From Streptomyces sp. NBC_00670 (lineage in GTDB: Bacteria; Actinomycetota; Actinomycetes; Streptomycetales; Streptomycetaceae): a DNA stretch of 64,000 bases. This document shows positions 1-9,402 of this stretch, in pieces. The stretch is taken from assembly GCF_036226765.1 (NCBI RefSeq), contig NZ_CP109017.1, positions 4,961,001 to 5,025,000 of the forward strand. The letters run 5' to 3'. Under the pieces are notes generated by a model. The model did not search any database. It was given only the letters and a program-made list of their open reading frames with translations, and was not told the origin of the DNA. The translations under genes were made by a program, and so were the position numbers. Positions within the stretch are counted from its first letter, which is position 1; each line of letters starts with the position of its first letter.

Positions 1-1233
1 GTCCGGGACGAGGCGGAGATCCGCGGCCACCGGCGTACGTACGTCGGCGCGCTGCCCGGCCGCATCGTACGGGCGATCAAGGAGGCGGGGTCCATGAACC
101 CGGTCGTCCTCCTCGACGAGATCGACAAGGTCGGCTCCGACTTCCGGGGCGACCCGGCCGCAGCCCTGCTCGAAGTCCTCGACCCCGCGCAGAACCACAC
201 CTTCCGGGACCACTACCTGGAGGTCGAACTCGACCTGAGCGACGTCGTCTTCCTGGCCACCGCCAACGTGCTGGAGGCCATTCCGGAGGCGCTGCTCGAC
301 CGGATGGAACTGGTCCGGCTCGACGGCTACACCGAGGACGAGAAGGTCGTCATCGCCCGCGACCACCTGCTTCCGCGCCAGCTGGAGCGGGCGGGCCTGG
401 CCGTCGAGGAGGTCACGATCGACGAGGGCGCGCTGCGCCGGCTGGCCGGTGAGTACACCCGGGAGGCGGGTGTGCGCACCCTGGAGCGGTCGATCGCCCG
501 GCTGCTGCGCAAGGTCGCCGCCCAGCACGAACTGGGCGAGCGCGAGCTGCCCTTCACGGTCGGTGCGGACGATCTGCGGGCGCTGATCGGGCGGCCGCAC
601 CACGTGCCCGAGTCCGCCCAGGACCCGGCCGAGCGGCGCACCGCCGTGCCGGGGGTCGCGACCGGGCTCGCGGTCACCGGGGCGGGGGGCGACGTCCTCT
701 TCGTGGAGGCGTCGCTGGCCGATCCCGAGACCGGGGCGGCGGGACTGACGCTGACCGGGCAGCTCGGCGACGTGATGAAGGAGTCGGCGCAGATCGCGCT
801 GAGCTTCCTGCGGTCGCACGGGGCGGAGCTGGAGCTGCCGGTGGGTGACCTCAAGGACCGGGGGGTGCACATTCACTTCCCGGCGGGGGCCGTGCCGAAG
901 GACGGGCCGAGTGCGGGGGTCACGATGACCACGGCGTTGGCCTCGCTGCTGAGCGGGCGGCTCGTGCGGACGGATGTGGCGATGACGGGGGAGGTGTCGC
1001 TGACCGGGCGGGTCTTGCCGATCGGGGGCGTGAAGCAGAAGTTGCTGGCGGCGCATCGGGCGGGGGTGACGACGGTGATCATCCCGAAGCGGAACGAGGC
1101 GGATCTGGATGAGGTGCCGGCGGAGGTGCTGTCCAAGCTGGAGGTGCATCCGGTGACGGATGTGCGGCAGGTGCTGGAGTTGGCGCTGGCGCCGGTGGAT
1201 GTCTCTCGGGATGCGGCGCCGGTGGCTGCGTGA
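1..1233 (+). CDS. lon: ATP-dependent protease Lon, C-terminal part (5' end outside window)
   Basis: The reading frame is open from base 1, so the start lies upstream of the window. The visible part begins inside the AAA+ module: LLDEID Walker B at about residue 38, then sensor and arginine-finger regions, the small alpha domain, and the Lon protease domain. The catalytic Ser lies in PKDGPSAG and the catalytic Lys in GGVKQKLLAAHRAG, so the Ser-Lys dyad is intact. Lon is a cytoplasmic homohexamer that unfolds and degrades damaged and regulatory proteins using ATP. The C-terminus (PVDVSRDAAPVAA) is complete. A hairpin-containing repeat region follows. Confidence 0.97.
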   Translation, partial: VRDEAEIRGHRRTYVGALPGRIVRAIKEAGSMNPVVLLDEIDKVGSDFRGDPAAALLEVLDPAQNHTFRDHYLEVELDLSDVVFLATANVLEAIPEALLDRMELVRLDGYTEDEKVVIARDHLLPRQLERAGLAVEEVTIDEGALRRLAGEYTREAGVRTLERSIARLLRKVAAQHELGERELPFTVGADDLRALIGRPHHVPESAQDPAERRTAVPGVATGLAVTGAGGDVLFVEASLADPETGAAGLTLTGQLGDVMKESAQIALSFLRSHGAELELPVGDLKDRGVHIHFPAGAVPKDGPSAGVTMTTALASLLSGRLVRTDVAMTGEVSLTGRVLPIGGVKQKLLAAHRAGVTTVIIPKRNEADLDEVPAEVLSKLEVHPVTDVRQVLELALAPVDVSRDAAPVAA

Positions 1234-1345
1234 GGGGTGGGGTGCGGCGGGGCAGTTTTTCGCCCCCGCCGCCCCTACCCTTCCCGTTCCCGGGGGCTTC
1301 GCCCCCGGACCCCCTTGGAAAGACTGCGCAGTTCCGGTGGGTCGG
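1234..1345 (+). repeat. Intergenic Streptomyces-type repeat with hairpin, probable lon terminator
   Basis: A GC hairpin CCGGGGGC-ttc-GCCCCCGG lies at 1290-1308. It is embedded in a tract (TTTTTCGCCCCCGCCGCCCC and onward) that is the reverse complement of tracts near 15,895-15,955 and 18,990-19,055. The hairpin may terminate lon. The same composite repeat recurs at other gene ends in this window. Confidence 0.55.
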
Positions 1346-1529
1346 TGGTCCGGCGTGCACTGCCTGGCGTGTCCTGGCGGCACGGGAGACTACGCACGGA
1401 GACCCGGGCCCGGGAAGGGGGGCCGGAGGCTGCCGTTGGTCTACGCCTGCGAAATACTGGCGGAACTGCGGCAACGGCCACGCGTGGCGGAGACTTTCAG
1501 TACGGCGGAACCAGCTCGGGAGTGCTGAC

Positions 1530-2063
1530 GTGCACGAGGACGGAACCAGGGAGGGCGGGTCCGGCACCGTCCGGACGGCGCCGGTGTCCGGCGGTGAGCA
1601 GGCCCCGCCGGAATTCCTCGCCCTGGAGCGGGAGTTGACCATGCTGATGCGGCGCGCCAGGGCCCAGCAGGGCGAGATGGCGCGCGAGGTCCACCCCGAT
1701 CTGGAGCCCGCCGCGTACGGGCTGCTCGTACGGCTCGAGGAGTGCGGGCGGCAGCGGGCGACGGATCTCGCGGCGTTCGTCGGGGTGGGCAAGGCGACGA
1801 TGTCCCGCCAGCTGCGGGCGCTGGAGGAACTCGGCCTCGTCGCCCGCGAACCGGACCCGGCGGACGGGCGCGCCTGGCTCGTCCACCTCACGGAGGAGGG
1901 CGGCCGGCGGGTCGCGAGCGTACGGGTGGCGCGGCGGGCGCGGTATGTGCGGAAGCTCGCGCACTGGGATGCGCGAGAGGTGGCTGAGCTGGCGAGGCTG
2001 TTGCGGGAGTTGAACCGGGGGATCACGGGGTGGGAGGAGGACGGCGCGGACGGCGCCTCATAG
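1530..2063 (+). CDS. MarR-family transcriptional regulator
   Basis: A winged-helix DNA-binding protein of 177 residues. The start is taken at GTG 1530; ATG 1641 inside is a shorter alternative. The core LEPAAYGLLVRLEECG ... DLAAFVGVGKATMSRQLRAL ... GLVAREPDPADGRAWLVHLT carries the MarR recognition helix and the D-x-R-D/G-R-A wing. Family members are dimers that repress nearby genes and respond to small ligands or oxidants. No obvious target is coupled to it: lon lies upstream in the same direction and the next gene is convergent. Confidence 0.85.
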   Translation: MHEDGTREGGSGTVRTAPVSGGEQAPPEFLALERELTMLMRRARAQQGEMAREVHPDLEPAAYGLLVRLEECGRQRATDLAAFVGVGKATMSRQLRALEELGLVAREPDPADGRAWLVHLTEEGGRRVASVRVARRARYVRKLAHWDAREVAELARLLRELNRGITGWEEDGADGAS

Positions 2064-2109
2064 CTCGGGGGTACGGGTTGTTGGGCGGCTGCGGGTGGTT
2101 CGTGGTTGC

Positions 2110-2235
2110 TCGCGCCCACGCGGCGGAGCCGCACATCGACACAGCCTCGCGCCCCTGAAGACCTGGGGGCGCCCCCTGCTTTTAGGGGGCGCGGGGAACT
2201 GCGCGACCAGCCCCCACCGACCCGCGGCCGACAAC
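2110..2235. terminator. Bidirectional terminator within an intergenic repeat
   Basis: A perfect 9-bp stem GCGCCCCCT / AGGGGGCGC with loop GCTTTT lies at 2169-2192, between two convergent genes. It is followed by GGGCGCGGGGAACTGCGCGA, a repeat core seen again near 9403-9424 (reverse) and 15,829-15,850. The left side holds a reversed CGGCGGAGCCGCACATCGAC motif, also a common part of this repeat family. Confidence 0.7.
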
Positions 2236-2251
2236 GCGCCCCAGAGTTTGG

Positions 2252-3040
2252 TCACAGCTCCACGAACACCACCGTCGCGTCGTCATGCGTCTTCGCCGCG
2301 CCCAACCGGGCGCGGGCCTCCGCATCGCCGCGCTCCAACTCCCGCACCCGCTCCACCAACACCCCCGCACCCTCCCCCCGCAGCACCCCGAACAGCTCCC
2401 CCCACCCGCCCTCCCCGAACGTCTCCACCCACCGCCCCGCCCCGTCCGTCAGGGCGGCCAGCGCCCGGACGGACCCCCGCGGCACCGTCCCGCTCACCGC
2501 CCGCCCCGCCACCCCCGGATCCGCGGCCGCCGTGAAGAAGCCGCCCTCCTTGTTGCGCAGCGTCCCGTCCACCACCGCCGCCGAGGTGAGCGCCGTGCGC
2601 GGCAGACGGGCCAGGCGGTCGTCGAGGACCGGCGTGACCGTCCCGTCCGTCGACTCCAGCAACAGCACCGCGTCGCACAGGACCAGGTACTCCACCACCG
2701 CCTCGTCCCAGCGCGCCACCGCCACGGTTGCCTGCGGCGTGCGCGGGTGAGAAAGGTCACAGGTCGTGGCGTGTGCGTCCGCCGTGCGGGAAATCGCCGC
2801 GGACAGCACCTGTGGCAGCGACAGATCCCGCCGGGAAACGGACAGTTCGGTCAGGGCACCGCCCAGCCGCGCACAGAACCACGGCACCGAGTGCGTACAT
2901 CCCGGCTCGGCCGCCGGCGGCGTCACCCCGTCCAGTACCGCCAGCGCGCCGCCCTGTCCCGAGGCGGGCAGCGCGAGGGCGGCGAAGTCCTCGTTGGGAC
3001 GGCCGGGGCCGGCGGGTTCCGAGATCAGTTCCGTACGCAT
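2252..3040 (-). CDS. PP2C-like phosphatase-fold protein
   Basis: 262 residues from ATG 3040 (MRTELISEPAG). The fold signature of the PP2C family is visible: an early NEDF motif and LAVLDGVTPP, a DATVVFVEL C-terminal strand, and LAALTDGAGRWVETFG, which resembles the LLxxDGV motif. Metal-dependent PP2C enzymes remove phosphate from Ser/Thr. Here the usual second aspartate pair (DGxGG) reads DGVTPP, so activity is not assured. It may act in a kinase or anti-sigma circuit, but no partner is adjacent except the divergent conservon. Confidence 0.65.
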   Translation of the reverse strand: MRTELISEPAGPGRPNEDFAALALPASGQGGALAVLDGVTPPAAEPGCTHSVPWFCARLGGALTELSVSRRDLSLPQVLSAAISRTADAHATTCDLSHPRTPQATVAVARWDEAVVEYLVLCDAVLLLESTDGTVTPVLDDRLARLPRTALTSAAVVDGTLRNKEGGFFTAAADPGVAGRAVSGTVPRGSVRALAALTDGAGRWVETFGEGGWGELFGVLRGEGAGVLVERVRELERGDAEARARLGAAKTHDDATVVFVEL

Positions 3041-3396
3041 CCGGCCAGTCTGCACGAGCCCTTCACAGGGTTCACAAAAGCCCGTCATTCGCCGCCGGAA
3101 GGGCGCGGACACCCGCTCCCGCCGCCGGATTTGGCACCGATTGATGGGATCCGGTGAAGCGTGGCGGCGAATATTGCCAAAGCGCGGCCCCGACGTCCAA
3201 CCGGCCCGCCGCGCACCGCTCTGGCACACGCCGGAGGAACTTGCCCGCCAACTCCCCGCCGGGGTTCACTCCTTCGGGTGGCGGGCCGGGCGAAGTGGGG
3301 CCACTGCCCAGCGCCACTGGGAGGGTCGGGAGCCGTACCGGGACGACCCGCCCCCGTGACGGGACGTCGTCCGGGCCCTTGGTAGACGAGTCAGGA
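3041..3396. promoter_or_regulatory. Divergent intergenic region before the conservon
   Basis: These 356 bp separate the start codons of the PP2C-like gene (-) and cvnA (+) and must hold both promoters. A TAGACG hexamer 10 bp before the cvnA ATG could be a -10 box, which would give a very short leader. No repeat or gene is evident. Confidence 0.35.
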
Positions 3397-6300
3397 ATGC
3401 GAGCACCGGTGCAGAAAACGCGGCCTCGGCGCCCAGGCAAGCAGACGCCTCCCGCACAGGACGGCGCCTCCTCCGAGTCCGTGGGAAGGGGACGGCCCAC
3501 GCACGTCCGCAACCGGCTGATCGTCGCGGTGGCCGTGGTGGCCGCCGCCGTCGCCGGTGCCGGCGCGCCGAGCGTCGTCGCCGCCTCGGGCGACCTCAAC
3601 GACTCCCAGAGCCTCGTCACGCTGGGCGCGCAGACCCGGGACGCGCTCTCCCTCGCGCACTCCCTGGCCGACGAACGCGACCAGATCACCGTCTTCGTCG
3701 CCGCCGGACGCCCCAAGTCCAAGGCGCCCGGCGAGCAGCAGAGCGCCCGTGTCGACCGGCAGATCGAGGAGCTGCGCGCCGACCCCGACCTTCCCACTGG
3801 GCTGCGCACCGCCCTCGACGACGTCGCCGCCGTCCGCCGGGCCGCCCTCACCGGCAAGAGCGGCGCCCTCGACACCCACCGCGCCTACACCGACGCCCTC
3901 GGCGAGCTCCACGCCCTGGCCGAGGAGCTCGCCGAGAAGATGCCGCCCCGGGCCGGCTCCGGCGACCACGCGCTCGCCTCGCTCGACACCGCCGTCCAGC
4001 AGGCCGGCGCCGCCCGGGGACTGCTGCTGGCCGCGCTCGCCGTCCCGCACGGCACGCAGACCGTCATCGACCCGATCACCGGGCTGCCGACCACGACCAG
4101 CACGGCCACGGCCGCCGACGCCAAGCAGCGCGACGCGCTCAGCGCCGCCGCCCAGCAGGCCGACGTCCGCTCCGACGCCGCCGTCGCCGCATTCCGCGCC
4201 ACCGCGACCGGCGCCGCGAAGAACACGTACGACACCACGGTCACCGGGCCCGAGGTCGCCACCGCCGAGAAGTACCTGACGCGCCTCACCGACCAGCCCA
4301 CCCTCTCCGACAGCGACCTCGGCACCAGCGGCACCAAGCTGGAGACGGCCCTGTCCGCCCGCATCGACGCGATGCGCGGCGCCGAGTCCTCCCTCTACGA
4401 GCGCCGCGGCACGGACCTCGAACAGCTGCGCGACGACGACGTCACCGCGCTGGAGATCCGCATCGCCGTCCTCGGCGCGCTCGTCCTCGTCGCCGTCGCC
4501 ATCGCCACCGCGCTCGCCCGCAGCCTCACCCGGCCGCTCGCCGTGCTGCGCAAGGGCTCCGCGCGGCTGGCCGGCGACCCGGCCACGGAGGAGCCGGTCA
4601 AGTTCACCGGCCGCAACGACGAGTTCGCGCAGGTCGTCCGCTCCGTCAACGCGCTGCACGCGCACGCCCTCGCCCTCCAGGAGCGCGTCGGCACGCTGGA
4701 GAGCGACCGCAAGCACCTCATCGACAAGCGGCAGTCCGTCGCCGACGAACGGCAGCGGCTGCGCGCCGAACTCGATGCGGCGGGCCAGCAGTTGGAGCAG
4801 GCCCGCAACAGCATCCACGGCACGTTCGTCAACCTCGCGCTGCGCACGCTCGCCCTCGTGGAGCGCCAGCTCGGCGTCATCGAGGGGCTGGAGGAGCGCG
4901 AGCAGGACCCCGAGCGGCTCGGCACGCTCTTCAAGCTCGACCACCTCGCCACCGTCATGCGCCGGCACAGCGAGAATCTCCTCGTCCTCGCCGGCGCGGA
5001 ACACGGGCAGCAGCACGCCGGGCCGGTGCCGCTGGTCGACGTGGTGCGGGCCGCCGTCAGCGAGATCGAGCGGTACGACCGTGTCCGCATCGCCGCGCTG
5101 CCGCCGCACGCGCACGTCACCGGGTTCGCCGCGGACGACCTCTCGCACCTCCTCGCCGAACTGTTGGAGAACGCCACGTCGTTCTCGCCGCCGGACGCGC
5201 CCGTGGAGATCTCCGGGTGGCTGCTGGAGAACGGCGAGGTCATGCTCTCCGTCCAGGACGAGGGCATCGGCATCACCCCCGACCGGCTGACCCGGCTCAA
5301 CGCCCGGCTCTCCGACTTCGACCCGGAGCAGCCGTACGGCACGGAGGACGGCGAAGGGCTCGGGCTCGGTCTGTACGTCGTCGCCCGGCTCGCCCACCGG
5401 CACGGGGTGCGGGTGCGGCTGCGCGGGCAGCAGCAGAGCGGCAGCACGGTCGTCGCGGTGCTGCCGGAGGCGCTGATGGCCGGCGCGGAGGCGACGGCGG
5501 TCGCCGCGCCCTCGGCCGCCTCCGGCACGGAGGCGCTGCGCCTGCCGGGCGCCGGCGCCGAGGCCAACGGCAACGTCCTGCCGCCCCGCCAACGCCCCAC
5601 GGCTCCTGAACCGCCCGGCGACGAGGACCCCCTGATCGCGGCGGCGGAAGCGACGATCCGCGCGCAGGAGGCGGAGACGGCGACGGACCCGGGCGAGCCC
5701 GGGACGACGGATGCCGCGGCCGCGGAGGGCGTACGGGACGGCGGGGCCGCCGAGGCCGACGTCACCGAGCGGCACGACGGGGCCGTCGGACACGACGGGA
5801 CCCCCGAAGGCGGCGATGCCGCGCAACGCGGCAGTCATGGCGCCGTCGTGCCCGGGGCGCGGTCCGGGGCGGACGCCGAGGGCGTCTCCCCGGAGACGAC
5901 CATGGAGCTGCTCGCGCCGACGCCCCCGGCGGAGCCGGCCCAGGACGCCCAGGACGCCCAGGACCCCCGGGACCACTCCGCCCCACCGCCCTCCGGGCCG
6001 ACCGTCGGCGAGTTCCCGGCCGATGCGTCCGGCGCCGATGCGCCCGGCGCCGAGGCCCGTGGCGCCGAGGCCCGTGGCGGTGGGCCCTACTCCATAGGCC
6101 CCGACAGCCACGAACGCAGCGACGCGGAGGGTGACGCGCCGGCGCCCGTACCCGCGCCGGCCCGTGCGCCCCGGCTCACCGCCAAGGGGCTGCCCAAACG
6201 CACGCCCCGTATCTCCACGCCCGTCGAGGCACCCCGGGCCCGGTCCGGCGGCGTGGACGCCGAGGCGCTGCGGCGCCGGCTCGGCGGCTTCCACCAGGGC

Positions 6301-6471
6301 GCACGGAAGGGCGCCCGGGCCGCCGAGGAGGAGATCGCCGAGCGGACCGGACAGACCGCCCGGCCCGGTCAGGGCACCGCGCCCGCGCCCGGCACCACGG
6401 ACCACGGCTCCGCACAGGACACCGCGGCCGTGGACACATCGGGGGGCACCGTCGAGGAGGCAAGCAGTTGA
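3397..6471 (+). CDS. cvnA: Conservon protein CvnA, membrane sensor histidine-kinase-like protein
   Basis: 1024 residues from ATG 3397. There is one membrane helix near residues 37-57 (RLIVAVAVVAAAVAGAG). An extracytoplasmic helical nitrate/nitrite-sensing-type domain extends to about 360, followed by a second helix (IRIAVLGALVLVAVAIATAL) and HAMP. The HATPase has an N-box (LLENATSFSPPDAPVEI), G1 (DEGIGI) and G2 (GLGLGLYVVARLA). In the region where a kinase H-box would lie the sequence is FVNLALRTLALVERQL, with no phosphoacceptor His, as usual for conservons. The last ~270 residues are a low-complexity Ala/Pro/Glu/Asp tail. It overlaps cvnB by 4 bp. In the family, CvnA anchors the CvnB/C/D complex at the membrane. 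Confidence 0.9.
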   Translation: MRAPVQKTRPRRPGKQTPPAQDGASSESVGRGRPTHVRNRLIVAVAVVAAAVAGAGAPSVVAASGDLNDSQSLVTLGAQTRDALSLAHSLADERDQITVFVAAGRPKSKAPGEQQSARVDRQIEELRADPDLPTGLRTALDDVAAVRRAALTGKSGALDTHRAYTDALGELHALAEELAEKMPPRAGSGDHALASLDTAVQQAGAARGLLLAALAVPHGTQTVIDPITGLPTTTSTATAADAKQRDALSAAAQQADVRSDAAVAAFRATATGAAKNTYDTTVTGPEVATAEKYLTRLTDQPTLSDSDLGTSGTKLETALSARIDAMRGAESSLYERRGTDLEQLRDDDVTALEIRIAVLGALVLVAVAIATALARSLTRPLAVLRKGSARLAGDPATEEPVKFTGRNDEFAQVVRSVNALHAHALALQERVGTLESDRKHLIDKRQSVADERQRLRAELDAAGQQLEQARNSIHGTFVNLALRTLALVERQLGVIEGLEEREQDPERLGTLFKLDHLATVMRRHSENLLVLAGAEHGQQHAGPVPLVDVVRAAVSEIERYDRVRIAALPPHAHVTGFAADDLSHLLAELLENATSFSPPDAPVEISGWLLENGEVMLSVQDEGIGITPDRLTRLNARLSDFDPEQPYGTEDGEGLGLGLYVVARLAHRHGVRVRLRGQQQSGSTVVAVLPEALMAGAEATAVAAPSAASGTEALRLPGAGAEANGNVLPPRQRPTAPEPPGDEDPLIAAAEATIRAQEAETATDPGEPGTTDAAAAEGVRDGGAAEADVTERHDGAVGHDGTPEGGDAAQRGSHGAVVPGARSGADAEGVSPETTMELLAPTPPAEPAQDAQDAQDPRDHSAPPPSGPTVGEFPADASGADAPGAEARGAEARGGGPYSIGPDSHERSDAEGDAPAPVPAPARAPRLTAKGLPKRTPRISTPVEAPRARSGGVDAEALRRRLGGFHQGARKGARAAEEEIAERTGQTARPGQGTAPAPGTTDHGSAQDTAAVDTSGGTVEEASS

Positions 6472-6980
6472 CCGCGTCCACTACCTACGGACTGAGCAGC
6501 GAAGCCCGCAACCTTCAGTGGCTGCTGACCAACCTCGTCGAGGAGGTGCCCGGCATCCTCTCGGTGGCGGTGGTCTCCTCCGACGGTCTGCTGCTGCTCT
6601 CCTCCGACCCCGGAGCCGTCGCCGTGGCCCGCACCGCCGGCGGTGACACCCCCGCAGGGCCCCGCGGCTCCTCCGCCGACCTCGCCACCATCGTCTCCGG
6701 CATCGGCAGCCTCACCATCGGCGCCGCCAAGCTGGTCGGGTACGGCGAGGTCAAGCACACCATGGTCGCGATGGACGAGGGCAGCCTCTTCGTCATGTCG
6801 ATCAGCGACGGCTCCCTGCTCGGCGTGCACGGTTCCGCGGACTGCGACATGAGCGTCGTCGCGTACCACATGGCCCTCTTCGTCGGCCGGGCCGGCCACG
6901 TCCTCACCCCCGAACTCCGCAGCGAGCTGCGCAAGTCGCTGGAGACCGACGAGGACGCGCGGCCGGGAGGCGATCGATGA
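6468..6980 (+). CDS. cvnB: Conservon protein CvnB, roadblock/LC7 domain
   Basis: 170 residues starting at TTG 6468, which overlaps the cvnA stop (TTGA) and follows a GAGGAGG ribosome site. Roadblock/LC7 hallmarks are LQWLLTNLVEEVPGILSVAVVSSDGLLL near the N-terminus and GYGEVKHTMVAMDEGSLFVM in the central sheet. These proteins act as MglB-like GTPase-activating or scaffold partners of the small GTPase encoded last in the conservon. The Asp/Glu-rich C-terminus is shorter than the body and probably flexible. Confidence 0.92.
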   Translation: MTASTTYGLSSEARNLQWLLTNLVEEVPGILSVAVVSSDGLLLLSSDPGAVAVARTAGGDTPAGPRGSSADLATIVSGIGSLTIGAAKLVGYGEVKHTMVAMDEGSLFVMSISDGSLLGVHGSADCDMSVVAYHMALFVGRAGHVLTPELRSELRKSLETDEDARPGGDR

Positions 6981-7399
6981 CCGCCACCGCCACGTCCGGG
7001 GACGCGCCCCGGAAACTCCCCGTCCGCGGCGGCGACCGCAAACCCGCCCGGGTGCGCCCCTACTCGCTCACCGGTGGCCGCACCCGCTTCGGGCACGTCC
7101 TGCTCGTGGAGACCTTCGTCGCCGCACTCGAGGCCCCCGAGGAACGCCGTGAACTGACCAATGGTTCACTTGCCTCCCGCGTGATGCCCGAGATGCGGGC
7201 CATCGTCGAACTCTGCCGCCGCATGCGGACGGTGGCCGAGATCGCGGCCCTGCTCAAGATGCCGCTCGGCGTGGTCCGGGTGCTGCTGAGCGACCTCGCG
7301 GACCAGGGAAAGATCCGTGTGTACGGAACCGGTCACGGCCCCGGACAGCCGGACCGCGCGCTGCTGGAAAGGGTGCTGAGTGGACTCCGCCGTCTCTGA
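6977..7399 (+). CDS. cvnC: Conservon protein CvnC, DUF742
   Basis: 140 residues from ATG 6977, overlapping cvnB by 4 bp. The RPYSLTGGRTR motif and a C-terminal winged-helix-like region (AEIAALLKMPLGVVRVLLSDLADQG) are diagnostic of DUF742 proteins. Every conservon carries one between the roadblock protein and the GTPase. The molecular role is unclear; it is thought to bind the CvnA/B/D complex. Its last codons overlap cvnD by 20 bp, so cvnC and cvnD are probably translationally coupled. Confidence 0.92.
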   Translation: MTATATSGDAPRKLPVRGGDRKPARVRPYSLTGGRTRFGHVLLVETFVAALEAPEERRELTNGSLASRVMPEMRAIVELCRRMRTVAEIAALLKMPLGVVRVLLSDLADQGKIRVYGTGHGPGQPDRALLERVLSGLRRL

Positions 7400-8048
7400 C
7401 GCCACCGTGGCGGGCGTCGCACGCGACGCCGCCTCCCCGGGCGTCGCCCCGCTCCTCGACGACGAGGAGCAGCTCCAACCCTGGCAGAAGGACCGCACCC
7501 GCGCGCCCATCGCCACGAAGATCGTCGTCGCGGGCGGCTTCGGCGTCGGCAAGACCACCCTCGTCACCGCCGTCTCCGAGATCACGCCGCTGCAGACCGA
7601 GGCGCTGATGACGGAGGCGAGCGCGGAGACCGACGACCTGTCGGACACCCCGCAGAAGCTCACCACCACCGTGGCCATGGACTACGGCCGCCTCACGCTC
7701 GACGACGACCTGGTCCTCTACGTCTTCGGCACCCCCGGCCAGCAGCGGTTCTGGTTCATGTGGGACGACCTGGTGCGCGGCGCGATCGGCGCGGTCGTCC
7801 TCGCCGACACCCGGCGGCTCGCGGACTGCTTCCCGGCCCTCGACTACTTCGAGAGCTGCGGGCTGCCGTACATCGTCGCCGTCAACCACTTCGACGGCAG
7901 CGAGCGGTACGAACCGGAGGACGTGCGCGAAGCGTTGACGATCCCGCCGCACATCCCTGTAATGATCATGGACGCGCGGCGGCGGATCTCGGCGATCGAG
8001 ACGCTGCTGGGGCTCGTACGCCATGCCCTGGAGATGTCGCCCGAATAG
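7380..8048 (+). CDS. cvnD: Conservon protein CvnD, small Ras-like GTPase
   Basis: 222 residues from GTG 7380. G1 is GGFGVGKTTL, G3-like is FGTPGQQRF and G4-like is NHFDG. The last differs from NKxD in the same way as other conservon GTPases. It cycles between GTP and GDP in a membrane complex with CvnA-C, analogous to eukaryotic G-protein modules. The 55-bp gap to the next gene and a shared direction suggest the monooxygenase is read from the same transcript and may be an output of the switch. Confidence 0.92.
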   Translation: MDSAVSDATVAGVARDAASPGVAPLLDDEEQLQPWQKDRTRAPIATKIVVAGGFGVGKTTLVTAVSEITPLQTEALMTEASAETDDLSDTPQKLTTTVAMDYGRLTLDDDLVLYVFGTPGQQRFWFMWDDLVRGAIGAVVLADTRRLADCFPALDYFESCGLPYIVAVNHFDGSERYEPEDVREALTIPPHIPVMIMDARRRISAIETLLGLVRHALEMSPE

Positions 8049-8103
8049 CGTCACGCCTGAAGCAGCACATCCAGAGCCGTAGCCGTAGGGAGACAGCAGC
8101 CGC

Positions 8104-9357
8104 ATGCGGAAGATACTCGTCGTCGGAGCCGGTCAGTCCGGGCTCCAGCTCGCCCTCGGCCTCCAGTCGCACGGATACGAGGTCACCCTCATGTCCAACC
8201 GGACCGCGGACGAGATCCGCTCCGGGCGGGTCATGTCGACGCAGTGCATGTTCCACACCGCGCTCCAGCACGAGCGCGATCTGGGGCTCAACTTCTGGGA
8301 GTCCCAGGCCCCGCGCATCGAAGGGCTCGGCGTCTCCGTCGCCGCCCCCGGCTCCTACGACAGCGGGCCCGCCCAGCGCGCCATCGACTGGGTCGGCCGG
8401 CTCGACGGCCACGCCCAGTCCGTCGACCAGCGGGTGAAGATGGCCGGCTGGATGGAGACCTTCGCGCAGCGCGGCGGCCAGCTCGTCATCCACGGGGCGG
8501 CCGTCGGCGACCTCGACTACTTCTCCCGCACGTACGACCTCGTCCTCGTCGCGGCCGGCAAGGGCGAACTGGTGTCGATGTTCGGCCGCGACGCCGCCCG
8601 CTCCCCCTACCGCGAGCCGCAGCGCGCCCTCGCCGTCGCCTATGTGCACGGGCTCGGGCCGCGCCCCGAGCACCCGGACTACGACGCCGTGCGCTGCAAC
8701 CTCGTGCCCGGGGTGGGCGAGCTGTTCGTGATGCCGACGTACACGACGTCCGGGCGCGCCGACATCCTGTTCTGGGAGGGCATACCCGGTGGGCCGCTCG
8801 ACGTCTTCCAAGGGGTCAAGGACCCGTCCGAACACCTCTCGCTGACGCTGGAGTTGATGGAGCGGTACACGCCGTGGGAGTACGCGCGGGCGACGAAGGT
8901 CGAACTGACGGACGCGGGGGGTACGTTGGCGGGGCGGTATGCGCCGACCGTGCGGAATCCGGTGGGGGTGCTGCCGTCCGGAGGGCTGGTGCTGGGGGTC
9001 GCCGACGTGGTCGTCGCCAACGACCCCATCACGGGGCAGGGGTCGAACTCGGCGTCCAAGTGTGCGGCGTCCTATCTGGAGTCGATAGTGGAGCGGGGGG
9101 AGGAGCCGTTCGACGAGGAGTGGATGCGGGGGGTGTTCGAGCGGTACTGGGCGACCGCGCGGCATGTGACGAAGTGGACGAACGCGATGCTCGCTCCGCC
9201 GCCGGAGCATGTGTTGGGTCTGATCGGTGCGGCGGGGGAGTCGGCGCCGGTCGCGGACCGGTTCGCCAACGGGTTCAATGACCCGGCGGACTTCGAGAAC
9301 TTCTTCTACGAGCCGGAGAAGACGGCGGCGTACCTGGGGTCTGTGGCCGGGGGGTGA
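8104..9357 (+). CDS. Styrene/indole-type FAD monooxygenase (StyA family)
   Basis: 417 residues from ATG 8104, behind a GGGAGAC ribosome site. The N-terminal Rossmann motif KILVVGAGQSGLQLALGL binds FAD. The FAD-contacting VLGVADVVVANDPITGQGSN motif lies near residue 300, as in StyA-type group E flavoprotein monooxygenases. These epoxidise or hydroxylate aromatic substrates using FADH2 from a separate reductase. No reductase gene is adjacent, so reduced flavin must come from elsewhere. Its place directly after cvnD is notable because conservons are often followed by an oxidoreductase such as a P450. The substrate is unknown. Confidence 0.85.
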   Translation: MRKILVVGAGQSGLQLALGLQSHGYEVTLMSNRTADEIRSGRVMSTQCMFHTALQHERDLGLNFWESQAPRIEGLGVSVAAPGSYDSGPAQRAIDWVGRLDGHAQSVDQRVKMAGWMETFAQRGGQLVIHGAAVGDLDYFSRTYDLVLVAAGKGELVSMFGRDAARSPYREPQRALAVAYVHGLGPRPEHPDYDAVRCNLVPGVGELFVMPTYTTSGRADILFWEGIPGGPLDVFQGVKDPSEHLSLTLELMERYTPWEYARATKVELTDAGGTLAGRYAPTVRNPVGVLPSGGLVLGVADVVVANDPITGQGSNSASKCAASYLESIVERGEEPFDEEWMRGVFERYWATARHVTKWTNAMLAPPPEHVLGLIGAAGESAPVADRFANGFNDPADFENFFYEPEKTAAYLGSVAGG

Positions 9358-9402
9358 CCCCCGGGGAGGGGTTCGTTGGCGGGTGCGGGTGCGTCGTGGC
9401 TG

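Noticed and set aside
3391..6405. Very long antisense open frame opposite cvnA
   Set aside because: Composition is Gly/Arg/Val noise from the complementary strand of a GC-rich gene; cvnA has clear domains.
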